DNA from: Norana najaformis
Taxonomy: Eukaryota > Annelida > Clitellata > Crassiclitellata > Hormogastridae
Length of the DNA: 64,000 bases
Assembly (NCBI GenBank): GCA_964023275.1
Contig: OZ029929.1
Span: 6,800,437-6,864,436 of the forward strand
Reading direction: 5' to 3'
This document shows, piece after piece, positions 45,270 through 57,566 of the stretch. A program made the translations under genes and the position numbers. The notes below the pieces were generated by a model. It saw nothing but the letters and a program-made list of their open reading frames with translations, was not told where the DNA came from and ran no database searches. Positions within the stretch are counted from its first letter, which is position 1, and each line of letters begins with the position of its first letter.

Positions 45270-45460
45270 TCAACATTGCCTAAAAATGCATAGCTGCAGG
45301 AACCAGCTTATTCACAGATGCTCAGACAAAACAAAATCGATAGGCAGGTAAGGTCAGGTTCGGTTTCAGGTCAAGATCCAAGGATCAGAGTGGTAGATAA
45401 TCATATGGAAGCAGTGGTTTGGTTTTAGAATTGGAGCAGTGGGATAGATGAGGAGAAGAG
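45270..45460 (-). mobile_element. L2-like LINE 3' tail, diverged
   Basis: AACCAGCTTATTCACAGATG, CAAAACAAAATCGATAGGCA and GGTTTCAGGTCAAGATCCAA are the reverse complement of the LINE tail. Confidence 0.7.
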
Positions 45461-45993
45461 GAGGATTTGTTTAAGCAGAATATTAAGAGAAGATTTGTTT
45501 ATGTTTATTTTGGAGAGTAAGATAGACTGGTGCACTGGTATACTGAATATTGTTTTGTAAGCCAAGGACAAGAAATGAAATCTCAATAAAGCATTTTGAA
45601 ATGCAGTGTTTCAGTTCGACTAAAAGAACAAGAGGAGTTTTTTGAAGTGATAATGGGTTACTGGTTGAACTAGCTAATAAGCTGGTCTTTCTGATGTAGC
45701 TTTTGTGTAATGCTGAGAAGTTTTGGAGATTTGCATTAAATTTACATTTAAAGAAATATTGAGGGATCAATTCAAAAAGGAATGGCTCAGGCCAGCAACA
45801 ACAGAAAAATTTCAGGCAGAATTTTTTAAGAATATGAAATAGTTTAACATAAAATTATTTCTTTGTGCAAATAGAATTACATTAGTAACTTTAATAAAAA
45901 TCCATCGATCAATATAAAAAACACTTGCTATATCAATTGTCTAGCATACAAATCTTAGTGAAATTTGTTTTTTTTTTGTAAAAAGTAGTAAAT

Positions 45994-46112
45994 CGTAGTA
46001 GTAGTAGTTCCAATGTTTAACGACATCTTATGCCATCAAAGGCCGTTGACATTGCCCTCCTCCTTTAACCAGGCTTGGGACTGGCACCACCCCATTAAGG
46101 GCAGTGGTGGAG
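45994..46112 (+). mobile_element. 121-bp SINE-like element just upstream of the DNAI2 first coding exon
   Basis: CAATGTTTAACGACATCTTA, GTTGACATTGCCCTCCTCC and CTGGCACCACCCC match 8006-8126. Its right end is about 37 bases from the splice acceptor of the first coding exon. Confidence 0.8.
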
Positions 46113-46148
46113 TTAGTAAATTATACTTAGTGTTTATTCCTTAAACAG

Positions 46149-49100
46149 CATGGAGATAACTTACGTCTACACGAAGAGGCGCTCGGAGTTTGGGCGTCAG
46201 GTAAACTTCTCTGATCGCCCAGCTGAGTTGCACTGCGACATCTCACCCGACCCAAACCTCAGCAGCAATTTTATCGAGAGAAATCCTGTCGACACCGCAT
46301 CACAAATCGGAGCTGAAATGTCAGAACACGAGGCAAGTGACAAACTTCCACACTGTAATGTAACCAAGCATTTATATAGCACCTGTAAAGAATTGCAGTA
46401 CCCAGTGGCTTTCAATGCATTACAGATTCATTAGTATGTAACGTAATAATTATTTTGTATAGCAGATGTTCAGAATATCTGTGAGTGCTCAGAGTCAGGT
46501 TGCGGTTTGTGGCTGGAAGCAGTTTGGGAAAGACCTTTACGTTGGAGCCTGATGACTGGAAATAATGGACGATGTATTGCGCCAGTGAGGGCAAATTTCA
46601 GCTTATTCCTGTACAAGTAGGACCAGGACTACTTCCGGTCATGCCCTGAGCAAGTAGAATGGTCTTCACTTTGAGGCAAAAGCTGCCAGTAGCACCTGTT
46701 GGACTCAGATGCTGATGATGATTCAGTCAACAGAGCTAAACACTTGTGCATTAAGGGTTGACTAAAGCACCAGCCTCAAGGCAGGTACACTGCGCTAGTT
46801 GGCTACACTGGTTAAAGCATACATCAAGGCGCCTCTGTGCACGAGGATGCCAGTTCGTATACTGATCGCGGCTATATTTTAGAGATTTAGATCTCTGGCT
46901 AGCATGGTCCATACACAGAGATCTGAAAAGGCGTGGCGCCCATTCAAACGGGCAGCAGTGGTGAAGGATCTCACCCGATAAATTCATTGAAAACTTAACA
47001 GGGTCGAAGACATATGGTCGCTATAGAAAAACATACATTTATATTTTACATGAAAAGCCTAAAGCCTCAGCCAGACTCCATGTCTTGTGAATACTGTACT
47101 TGTGCACTTTGTAATTTTATGTACATCAAATTGAGTATTTTTAGAGAGCGCATCCCATGAAAAATGTCAGTGCAGGTCATGAGAGTACTGGTGCATTTCA
47201 TTGCAAGTTTTGCAATTGATTATCGTTGATTGCTTTCTGATCTGCCCTTGCTGAGGCAGTTTTATGCTAACGAATATCTAACAATTTTATTCCTGGAATA
47301 TGGATATTGGGCATGTGTCTGTGGATTGTAGGTAAACACAATTGTGTATGACATGGACAATCGAGGCGTACATCACACGGAAGGGGGCTGGCCCAAGGAT
47401 GTTAATCCGCTAGAAATTGAACAAGTCATGAGGTATAGAAAGAAGGTCGAGAAAGATGAAATGTACATCAATACCATCATGGGTCTGTCAACGGTAAGTC
47501 TAGTCTGCTTTGGTCTCGTCTGATCCAGTTTCATCTGGTTTGATTTGGTTTGGTCTTGTCTGACCTTTTCTAATCTGGTCTGGTCTTTTCTTATATGATC
47601 TAGTTTGGTTGGTTTGGTGTGGTTTGGTTCAGTATTATCTGATCTGGTCTGGCTGTCTGGTCTGTTTTGACCTGGTCTGGTCTGGTTCATCCTGACCAAT
47701 CTGTTTAGTATGGTCTGTGTATTGTTTCTTTAGTCTAGTCTAGTCTAGACTAGGCTTATTCAGGGTTAAACTTGTATAATTCTGTTTTGAAACTGATAGT
47801 CTAATCTCATTTAGTTTAGTGTAATCTAATATGCCCAATCTCATATAGTCTAAGTGAAATTTCGTTGAGTACCCCTTACAGATATTTTTTAAAAATCTGT
47901 ATCAACTTGCGGAATTGTAATGCAATTGAAGGTTAAAAAGGAAAATAATAATTAGCAACTTCTAATGCGCCGGTGTCTAATGCACAAGGCGTCAACCGAA
48001 AATGTGAGTCCTTGTGATTTTCAGTTATAAATATGTTTGTGTTTTTGAAATTGTTGACCAGTAAAGAATGAGGTATATATGGTTAATTGTATATCCACGT
48101 TTTTATGTGTTTACTCCATTGCCAAGACTTCAAATTCGAAAATTCGACCTGACTTCTACAGGGGATTATGGTTTTGATTACAATTTCACTTGAAATGACC
48201 ATCAGTTGATGCCTTGGGCATTAGGATAACAGCACCATAGAAGTTACCAGATTAGATTAGAGATTTGCTGTGAGATTCATCACTTGTCCTAAGAAAATGA
48301 ATGAATGCCTTCCATACATTCTGATGTGGAACATGAGAGACTGCTTTTGCAATGGCTGTGGACTTGCTTTCGTTATAAGTTGACATCGTGGAAAAGATTA
48401 GAGTGAAATCTAATGTTTGCTTTGCTCAGGTGATGGAGAGCTGCATAAAGCAGAACAACGCGATAAATATCTATGAAGATTACTTTGGTGACGTCAGTGG
48501 TGGGTCATCGGTTGAACCTCCATGCGGAAAAACCATCAACATATTCAGGCAAGATTCCAGTAACGATTTGTTGCTTATATTGACCAACCGATTAAACAGT
48601 TGATTTGTTTGATTGATTGATCAGTCTTTGATCAGATCAATGAATTGATCTCCTGTTGATCAAGCAAATTATCAAGTTATTGCTTTATCAATCATTGATT
48701 AGTCAGTTGATTATTTGGTTGGTTGGTTGGTGACGTGGGTGGCCAGCTGATGAATTGTTTTCTTCTGTAGGGATCCAAATGAGATAAAGAGGACTGCAGC
48801 ACACATTTCTTGGTATCCTGATGGACCAAAGAAGTTGGCAATTGCCTACTGCAACCTCGATTTCCAGGGTTCAGCCCCAGACTCAAACATGGAGTCATAT
48901 ATCTGGGATATTGGTGAGTTACGACAACTGAGAGTTCTAATCTGATCTAATCTAATGACGTTTATAGCACCGTTATCATAATGCCCAAGGTATTAAGTAA
49001 AAATCACAATTCAAAATCATAATCCGTTGGAGAAGCTGGGTCAATTCTGATAGGTCAGAGAAACCGGAAGTTAGGCTACAGTGGGTAAGCAAGCTGAAAC

Positions 49101-49650
49101 AGATGAGTCTTGAGTTTAGACCTTAATGACATTCTTAATTCTTATAATACTATAAGAATTGACCGAACGAATAGAACTTGGCAGTGAACTCCAAAGCCAT
49201 GGACCAGCAACCGTGAAGGCCCGAGAGCCCAGTACAGTTCGGGTATGGGGCACAGCAAGAGTAATGGTGTCCATTGATGGAGTGCAATATTTGTTGGTAT
49301 GTGTGATGAGCATGGAATGTAGACTGGTTGGCTGGTTTAAATGTAGTACTTTCGGAGTTCAACTTTCAGCTAATGTATTGTTATTTGTGCTGTCAATGAT
49401 GTGAATGTCATTGCTGGTGATTTGAGCCTCTCTTCATGTTAAATATGGTTGGTTCTTAGCAGTGTGGACATGATACTGGAAAGCACCATGAAGCAAAGCA
49501 AAGTTGAGCATTGGCTACTTCTTATTTACATGTATTATGTTGCTATTCTTACTTTAATAATACAATATTTTGGAATAATAGTTGATAGTATGTTATTGTC
49601 CAGAACACCAGACTTGGTGCCACTTTGCGAATAGGCCAACACTGACATGT

Positions 49651-49684
<34 letters not shown>

Positions 49685-52600
49685 GACAGACAGACAGGGA
49701 GTAATGAAGTGTGTCACATCAGTTAGTCATATAAATAACCAACACAATGGATTATGACAAGTAAACTGTGGTTTTTCTTGTGTTGTGCTTTTAGAAAATC
49801 CAAATAAACCCGAGACGACGCTGAAACCGGCCTCTCCCCTTGTCTGCATCGAATATAACCCGAAAGACTCGCACGTCCTCATTGGTGGACAATACAACGG
49901 TCAGATCGTGTTCTGGGACACCCGTAAAAGCTCCCAGCCGTGCGACATGACCCCCGTGGAGCGGAGTCATCGTGACCCAGCTTACAAGGTCATCTGGGTG
50001 CAGAGCAAAACCGGAACAGAGTGCTTCTCTGCTTCTTCGGATGGTCAGGTACTCGGATCAGTATTTCAAAGCGCCTTCAGCAAGGTCCCCCCACGGCAGC
50101 ACATATGAGACATAACCACCTTGTTAAATAGCTTAATCTAAACACGTCGACAGACTTTCGTAGTGCTCACCGCTATCCTGAAGGCAGCAATTGTTGGTCC
50201 TTTCAATGAAACTGCAGTCCACAATCTGTTGCAGAAGACTGGTAGGTCCAGTAGGTTGTCTGTCATTTTATTCATCTTATTTTGGTTGGATTATCTTGTC
50301 TTGTCGTTTAAGATGATAAAATGGCTACAGATGGTTCAGTGAGATAAGACAGGATAAGCCATTATCTTTTCGTATCTTAGCTTATTTTGCCCTGTCTTAA
50401 CTTAACTTTTTCTTATCTTGCATGCCGGACAGTCAGCTGTTAGGCTGGGTGTTCAAATCTCTGCCAGAGGGAAAGACAGCATAAGACATGTCATCCATTT
50501 GTGTTTCCTAGCTAACTCCACTGAAGAGTGAGTACATTGACTGTCCACTATCAGATGGTGATGAAAGGAACTGGCCACATACCCTCACATGTCAAGGCTA
50601 AGATAAAAGTGAAGTAGCTGCCTTTCTGGATTAGCTTAGGAAAGGCCTGCTCTGCTCTTCTTCATTTCTCGTTCTTCTCATCTGTGCTAAGTTATCCTGT
50701 CCTTATTTATCTTACCCTAACTTATTATCTGCATTTTGTAGGTTCTGTGGTGGGACACAAGGAAGCTTGGTGAACCAACCGAAGTTATGTATCTTGATCC
50801 GACGAAGAAGCAGGACTTTACAAAGGCCCATGGTGCCATGTGCCTTGAGTATGAACCAACTATAGTGAGTCTTATGACCTTTGGCCCTTCTGACCTTTTC
50901 TTGACCTTCTAAGGCTATTGAAATTATGGACTGAATTGCACTGGATTAGACTGAACTAACTAGACAGTATTAGATTCAACAAGATTTCACCAGACAAGAT
51001 ACAGCTAGTCTAGATGCGATTTTTTTATTGGTAGACTGGAATGGTTAGTACTGATTATGAATCCTAATCTAAGATAGATTAGATCTTACACAGATTGTAT
51101 TAATGTATGCATAACCACTGGGTTACTGATGAATTTTAAGCAGCCATTAAATCACTTTGCAATTCTCTTAGCAATATCAGAAACCTATGTTCATTTATTC
51201 ATTCATTCAGTCATTCATCTTGATTTATTTATTTATCCCAACATTTGACACAGATACAAAATTTAACATGCAGTAAACAGGTCATTACGTTACAAAGAAC
51301 AGACCCACAATAGACCATATCTTGTTCTGCTTTATTAGATGGGGCTGAGTCTTAACAAGCATCGCAGACCCACAAGAGACCATATATTGTTCCGCTTTAT
51401 TAGATGGGGCTGAGTCTTAACAAGCATCGCAGACCCACAAGAGACCATATCTTGTTCTGCTTTATTAGATGGGGCTGAGTCTTAACAAGCATCGCAGACC
51501 CACAAGAGACCATATATTGTTCCGCTTTATTAGATGGGGCTGAGTCTTAACAAGCATCGCAGACCCACAAGAGACCATATATTGTTCCGCTTTATTAGAT
51601 GGGGCTGAGTCTTAACAAGCATCGCAGACCCACAAGAGACCATATCTTGTTCTGCTTGATTAGGGCTGCCTATTAAAAAGCATTGCAGCACATTTCATCT
51701 TTCTGATTTGCAGCCAACAAAGTTCATGGTTGGCACAGAACACGGAACTATAATGTCGTGCAATAGAAAGGCAAAAACGCCAGCCGAGAAGATCGTGGCT
51801 GTCTACCCAGGACACATCGGACCCGTCTACTCGCTTCAGCGCAACCCGTTCTTCCCAAAGAACTTCCTCTCTGTTGGCGACTGGACTGCACGGGTTTGCA
51901 ATAACTATGACAATAACTGCAACAATAACAGCTGATACTGTAGCAACACAGCATTTCAATGGTGCACCTTTTACTTGTTTAGTGACCAGTAGCAATTATG
52001 TAATATTGTTAGACGAGGAAAGCCAAGTTAGTACAGCAAGAATTAAGTAACAGCAACACTAACATCAACAGTGTCAACAATTATGACAAATTTCAAGAAC
52101 TTCTGCAGTGCCTGCATAATACTGCACAACCCATCAATAAATGTTGACTTCTAGTTAAAAATCAATGTTTACGTAAATGCTTGGTCAGTCTGGTTGAAAC
52201 CCTTAAGGACAATCCAATTTTTGGACATTGAAACGGCTGACAGGCAAAAGGAAGTGACAACCTAAAAATGACGAGTTTTCTCGATCATCTGATGATCTGT
52301 ATGGAAGAATTTTTGACCTTACTTTACCTTATGTCACCTGTTACCCTACCTGGCATAGTTTGGAAGGGGTTTTGGCTTACCCTGCAGTTAGTTTGATAGT
52401 ATTCATCATCTGACAGACACTGTTAGCTTTTTCAGTGGCTCCACAGAAGTTAGATTCAATTATTTTTGTTTAATTTTTTATCAGATCTGGTCTGAAGACA
52501 TTCGAGAGTCATCTATCATGTGGACCAAGTACGTATACCGTCAGGATTCCATGTTTTTTCGTCTGAAGATTTTTTCTAGCCACCGGACATTTTGGGTTCC

Positions 52601-55600
52601 TTCTCCCAGCTGTGTGTATTATTTAAATTATGTAACTAGTAAATAAACTTATGTTTGTCTTTTCGTTCCTAATCACCTTCATCTGTTGTAGTTTCTCCTG
52701 GAAATTTATGCTCTCTGCTACCAAGTTGTAATTTAATAATTTATACAAACAATCTTGAGCTACTTCTGTGGAGCTAAACTGAGCAACTTTGTGAACTTTA
52801 TTTTGATAAAAGATTCAACTGATATGGAAAACTTTAACTTTTAAAGTATGAAGACTTTCTCTTGAATGACAACTTTACAAGACTGCACAGGCAAAACTGC
52901 ATTAGTTGACAATAAAATCAAATCAAATAGTTTCTTATTGACCACCAACCTATCTATAATCGTAATAATTCAAACTGTTATAGTGATGGCTGATGTTGAT
53001 AGTGGATATGAACAAAGTCGTTAGATCCCAGGTGCACCACTGACCACTGGTTGATGCCTTGTTCAACTTTCTAGATTAGTTTCTATTTTTTGAATTTGTC
53101 TTTTGTTTCTTTTCACATTTCCATTGTGTTTTTTCCCAGGTATCACATGTCCTACCTGACGGACGGTTGTTGGAGTCCAACGCGGCCATCCGTGTTCTTC
53201 ACAACGAAGATGGATGGAACATTGGACGTTTGGGATGTCATGCACAAACAGAACGATCCCGTTCTCAGCCTACAGGTGTCATATCATACTTTGCTGTAAT
53301 AGATTCTAATGTTGAATAATCTTAAGTTTTTCTTCTGTTTATTTTATGTTATCCTTTCTTAATGTATCCTATGCTGCTCCATCGTATTCGATCAGATCTT
53401 ACATTTAGCCTAACTATTCTAGACTAGCACATCCTTGCTTGTTGTAATCTAATCTTTACTGTTCTAGCCATACCGATCAAATCCTGCCCTACGTTACTGT
53501 GTTGTTCTGTCGTATCATACCTTCTATTATTGTATCCTACCTTATCACGAAGGTAAACAGGCCATCTATTGTCGGTAAAAAAGTGCCAAGGGAGGTTGTT
53601 TTGTAGTGATTGCTGTCGTTTTGTAGTGATTGCACGTGTCTGAAAAAATTCCTCTAACTTTGATATCATGATTCCTATGAGTTTCAACAGAGGCACATAA
53701 ATAAATGTATTGCTTTTACCTGTATTTGTTACTCTTGTAGTCTACAAAGGTATAGTGTTGCTAACAGGTTTGTGACGAGGCTCTTCACAGCATCAGAGTA
53801 CAGGAACAAGGGCACCTCGTTGCCACTGGCTCCCAGAATGGAACAACCACCCTCCTCGAACTTTCCTCGGGGTTAACTGTCATTGAACGAAATGAAAAGA
53901 ATGTCATCTCAGCAGTCAGTATAATTTTATGACCACAAATAATACTTCACTCCTTATAAAATAACTCTGCATTATATTTTATAACTAGAAAGCCAATCAA
54001 TGGATTATGGGCTTCAGGTTATGATAAATTCAGTGAAAATGAGCAGGGTTAAGGTCGCTACAGAAAATCGTGTACATTTATATTTACATTTACAAATGAG
54101 TATTTTGAAGCACTGTACTGTTGTATTGAGCCATTTTATTCCTGACGTAGTGGCTCTCAACTTGTGTACATGTATGTGTACATAGCCGAACATTTTAATG
54201 TTTGCTTCTAAGAAATTGTGCAAGGCATTACTAGCTTAAATGATGTTAGAATTAAGTAAGAACAAGTTAATATGTAAGCAAATACTGGAAAAGTCACCAC
54301 TGATGAGCTCTCATTTGCATGTAGAACACAACCAAAGGCATTTTAACATCATGCTCAGAATTCCTGGTCTGTACTTCTGAAGTGATGTGTGTAGATATAC
54401 ATACATATGTATATGTATATATATAAACATTTATATAGTGCATTTAAGAACCTCACAATGATCTATATAAACTGATGATTAAACTACCACTAGAATGCTT
54501 TCTTATAATAATAATAAAGGAAACCTCTTAGTAATTGTTTGACAAAATAACATTAATACTAATAACACAAGAAATGTTACGGTACTAAAATTTATTACTC
54601 AATCAGATCTTTGAACGAGAGACAAAACGAGAGAAAATTCTGGAGTCACGACACAGAGAAATGAAACTCAAGGAACGGACGAAAAGCCAACTGGACAAAG
54701 ACAAAGTAAGAAGAACTCCATATTATTTTCACCTTTTAAGATTTTGGCTTTGATAAATATGTGTAATTTCTTAATAATAACTGTGCTTTTGTTTGAAATA
54801 ATTACTATATTTGATTGTTGTATTGTTTTCATCTTTTAAGATTTTGGCTTTGATAAATATGTGTAATTTCTTAGTAATAACTGTGCTTTTGTTTGAAATA
54901 ATTATTATATTTGATTATTGTTAATGTCATTCATTATTTTAATCATCATATAATTTTATTAATGTTGTTACTTATATATTTGGTTATACAATGAATATTA
55001 CTAATACATAAATCAGCATTCATGGTGGCTTGTTCAAGTGGATATGAAGTTAACAAGCAGTGAAGTTAAGCAGCACTCGGCGCTGTTAGTACTTTTTCAA
55101 CTACAATTACTTGTTCAGCTGATGGACATATGGCATACTACAAATGCATTACTTACTTACTATGTGGATGGGTTACCATGTACTTAATTCCATCTGGACC
55201 AATTTGGGCGGCAAAGCTCAACACCTTCAGTTTTAGGAGTACAATGATAAATTTGAAGTTAAAAAGATTTCCTATTAATAGATTATGCAATGGATGGGAC
55301 TTATTTTCAGGCCTTTTTAATATATTGTTAAACTGATGTGAAGTTAATAACGTACATATTTTGAAAAACTACACTTACTGATAATTACAGTATGGAGAAT
55401 TGTTGATGTAATATGCTGTAATAGTATATAATATATAATATATAATTCCTCACTCAGCTGAAGAACACATGGTGTGTTAACAGATGTCTTACTTACTTAC
55501 TTACTAATAGTAAAAACTGTGCTGCAGTTAGCCATTTTGAGCAGGAAATGTATACATGTGCCATATGCTTCTAAAGGCATTGTGTTGTGATTGCAGAAAT

Positions 55601-57566
55601 ACATGCATACTTACATGCATACATACGTATATGCACACATATATACATATGTTAATTACATTTCTTACCAGGAGGAGGTTGACCACCGCGAGGAGGACAA
55701 CATCAACGTGGAAGATCTGGTTGCCAAGGCAGAAAAGGACTTCTTCGAAATCCTTGAGCAGGAGAGGAAGCGGCGGGAACGAGAGGAATTGAAGAGACAA
55801 AAAGGAGAAGTTAACCAGGAGGAGGAGGAGGAGGAGGAGGAGGAAGAAAAACGTGACGAAGGAAAGGTTAGTGGGTACAGAGGCACTGTTGAGTAAATAA
55901 AGTAGGTCAGGTCATGACCTGAGCGTTGTTTCAGTTACCATCATGTGTGAACGTTCCAATAAAAGAAATGTTTAATTTGTTAGGTAAGATAAGGCATGGT
56001 ATGGTAAGGTAATATGGTTAAGAAAGGTCAGTTTGGTTAGGGGATTTATGATATGTTTTGACATTTACTTGACTACAATGAAGCCAGATTGAGTAAAGAA
56101 GTTTGTGTTTCAACTGCTTATCAAAGCAAGCAAAGGGGTAACAGGACAATAACCCCCCCCAGACAATTACCCTGGGACAATAATCCCCGGACAATAACCC
56201 CCCATGCAAATAACCCCCCATGCAAATAACCCCCCAGACAATTACCCCCTGTACTGATACAGTACATACAGTAAAGAGTAGACATGAAAGACTTACCATA
56301 TATCAAAAACTAATTATTAGACAATTAATAGACAACTGGGCAGAGAGTAGACATGAAAGAATTACCAAACATCCAAAACTAAATATTGGACAATTATTAG
56401 ACAATTGGGCAGAAAGTAGACATGAAAGACTTACCATACATCAAAAACTAATTATTAGACAATTATTAGACAACTGGGCACAGAGTAGACTCCCTTTGAG
56501 GAGTTGTCTGAAATACTGCCTCCAGAGAGTAGACCGGTTGCTGATTATTTCGAAGATGCATTCATAGGAAGACCACAACGACGTGGACGACGACAACCTA
56601 CTTATGCCATTGGGATGTGGAATGTGTATTGAAGATCCGAAGACGAATTACCAAAAACAAACAATTCGGTTGAAGGCTGGCATAGAAGTTTTCAGTCGAA
56701 CGTCGGCAGTTTTCATCCAACCATTTGGAAGTTCATTGGATTTATTCAAAGAGAACAAGCATTACAGCAAGTTCACTGCAGCCAATTTCTGGCTGGTCAC
56801 CCATCACAACCTCCAAGGAAGAAGTATGCTGACTCCAATGCACGGATTTTGGCCGTCATTAGCAACTACAATAAGCACAATGTTCTTGACTATCTACGTG
56901 GAATAGCTCACAACCTTTCCTTTTAAGTTCAATAAACTAATAAACAATAAACAGCATTTTCTGTTACACATTTAATTTCATACTGTAACGTTGCATGGTT
57001 CTCCAATATATGTCTAATAAATTAATATATAAACTGTATGATTAATATACATTATTTGTATATTTATATAATTAATATATCAGTATAGGGGGTTACTGTC
57101 TGGGGGGTTATTTGCATGGGGGTTATTGTCCGGGGGTAATTGTCCGGGGGGTTACTGTCCTAGAAGCAGCAAAGGTATGCTAGCAAAAGCTGAGGTAAGC
57201 CAGACTAAGGTAATTTTAGTTAGATGAAGGAAGGTAAAGTACTCTGTTTATTGTTTGCCTCTCAGCACTTGTTTTCAGTCATTACGATATTTAGCTGAAG
57301 CACAGACATCAAAGATCCTACAACAGAACATTTGATATTTAGCTGAAGCACGGACATCAAAGATCCTACAACAGAACATTGATTGCGTGGTTTAACAACA
57401 GTTCTTGGTTTCATCTGGATTTGATTTACTAGCAACTAATAAACATTTCTTAAAATAAAAGGTTTTAGTGTTGGTGGGTCAGTTTTAATGTTTTATCAAT
57501 TTTTCTCAACAGAGATCACCAATTGCAGAAGATGATGAAGAACAAGAAGAGAAAACCTCAGATTAA
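46149..57566 (+). CDS. DNAI2: Dynein axonemal intermediate chain 2
   Basis: Outer dynein arm intermediate chain of motile cilia, needed for arm assembly. Coding starts at ATG 46150; exons 46149-46332, 47332-47493, 48430-48548, 48771-48913, 49795-50048, 50742-50864, 51714-51893, 52485-52528, 53140-53275, 53768-53914, 54607-54705, 55672-55866, 57513-57566; all phases agree. The 612 residues compare with about 605 in human. Collinear landmarks: [137 protein letters not shown] and the [12 protein letters not shown] helix, ending in an acidic Glu-rich tail. The WD-repeat propeller occupies the middle. Two introns use GC donors (46333 and 48549). Introns carry SINE, LINE, minisatellite and Mutator-like insertions; the coding frame is intact. 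Confidence 0.97.
46745..47055 (+). repeat. tRNA-derived SINE, near-complete copy
   Basis: The head GTTGGCTACACTGGTTAAAG plus GATGCCAGTTCGTATACTG mimics A and B boxes. The body (GCATGGTCCATACACAG, GGCGTGGCGCCCATTC, GGTGAAGGATCTCACCC) runs to a tail CATTTATATTTTACATG. Other copies: 12218-12440, 40750-40955 (minus), 44690-44745, 54000-54100, 59700-59860 (minus). Confidence 0.8.
47494..47760 (+). repeat. Degenerate TGGTCTGGT-type tract starting at the DNAI2 exon 2 donor
   Basis: From GTAAGTCTAGTCTGC onward, about 260 bases are imperfect repeats of TGGTCTGGTTTGG / GATCTGGTC. The minus frame at 47373-47699 is a low-complexity artefact of it. Confidence 0.8.
48935..49320 (-). mobile_element. L2/CR1-like LINE C-terminal fragment and tail
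   Basis: The minus strand encodes [20 protein letters not shown], then [10 protein letters not shown], the LINE C-terminal block, followed by a tail TTATAGCACCGTTATCATAA. It lies in DNAI2 intron 4. Related tails: 37030-37200, about 47950-48010 and 60366-60420. Confidence 0.65.
49651..49697 (+). repeat. (GACA)n microsatellite
   Basis: Eleven or so GACA units with one interruption in DNAI2 intron 4. Confidence 0.95.
50410..50685 (+). repeat. tRNA-headed SINE, second family
   Basis: GTCAGCTGTTAGGCTGGGTG, TGTTCAAATCTCTGCCAGAG, GAGTGAGTACATTGACTGTC and GAAAGGCCTGCTCTGCTCTT follow the order of 30735-31015. In DNAI2 intron 5. Confidence 0.7.
51302..51661 (+). repeat. 65-bp minisatellite, 5.5 units, before DNAI2 exon 7
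   Basis: GACCCACAAGAGACCATAT begins units at 51302, 51367, 51432, 51497, 51562 and 51627 (partial). Units differ at a few positions (ATCTTGTTCTG against ATATTGTTCCG) in two subtypes. The array ends about 50 bases before the exon 7 acceptor at 51713. Confidence 0.95.
54000..54100 (+). repeat. tRNA-derived SINE, tail part
   Basis: AATTCAGTGAAAATGAGCAG, GGTCGCTACAGAAAATCGTG and TTTACATTTACA match the 3' part of 46745-47055. In DNAI2 intron 10. Confidence 0.65.
54725..54925 (+). repeat. 100-bp tandem duplication
   Basis: CTTTTAAGATTTTGGCTTTG appears twice, 100 bases apart, each followed by ATAAATATGTGTAATTTCTT and CTGTGCTTTTGTTTGAAATA. Few differences, so recent. In DNAI2 intron 11. Confidence 0.93.
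56137..57166. mobile_element. Mutator-like (MULE) DNA transposon, internally deleted
   Basis: Terminal inverted repeats of roughly 90 bases: the left end AGGACAATAACCCCCC.. matches the reverse complement of the right end (..GGGGGGTTACTGTCCT). Flanking AAGCAAAGG (56128-56136) and CAGCAAAGG (57167-57175) is a likely 9-bp target duplication with one mismatch. The interior holds a 69-bp repeat (three units from about 56278) and, at 56571-56926 on the plus strand, a frame with [41 protein letters not shown] and [14 protein letters not shown], the C-terminus of MULE transposases, with one internal stop after WNVY. The catalytic core is missing, so it is non-autonomous. It sits in the last intron of DNAI2. 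Confidence 0.85.
57286..57382 (+). repeat. 48-bp tandem duplication
   Basis: GATATTTAGCTGAAGCAC starts at 57286 and 57334, each followed by GACATCAAAGATCCTACAAC. In the last DNAI2 intron. Confidence 0.92.

Larger units (their letters stand above)
41730..46148. other. Divergent spacer between the heptad-repeat gene and DNAI2
   Basis: Mostly transposons: an RTE-like LINE split by an L2-like LINE (41960-43420), two L2-like tails in the same orientation (43745-43995, 44035-44285), one minus tail (45270-45460) and a 121-bp SINE-like copy (45994-46112). A probable X-box and non-coding exon of DNAI2 lie at 44352-44469. Promoters of both genes must lie here. Confidence 0.6.

Noticed and set aside
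46333-46434. Extension of the first DNAI2 exon past GAG to a stop at 46434
   Set aside because: Residues after MSEHE no longer match DNAI2, while the next exon restores the family pattern exactly if a GC donor is used at 46333.
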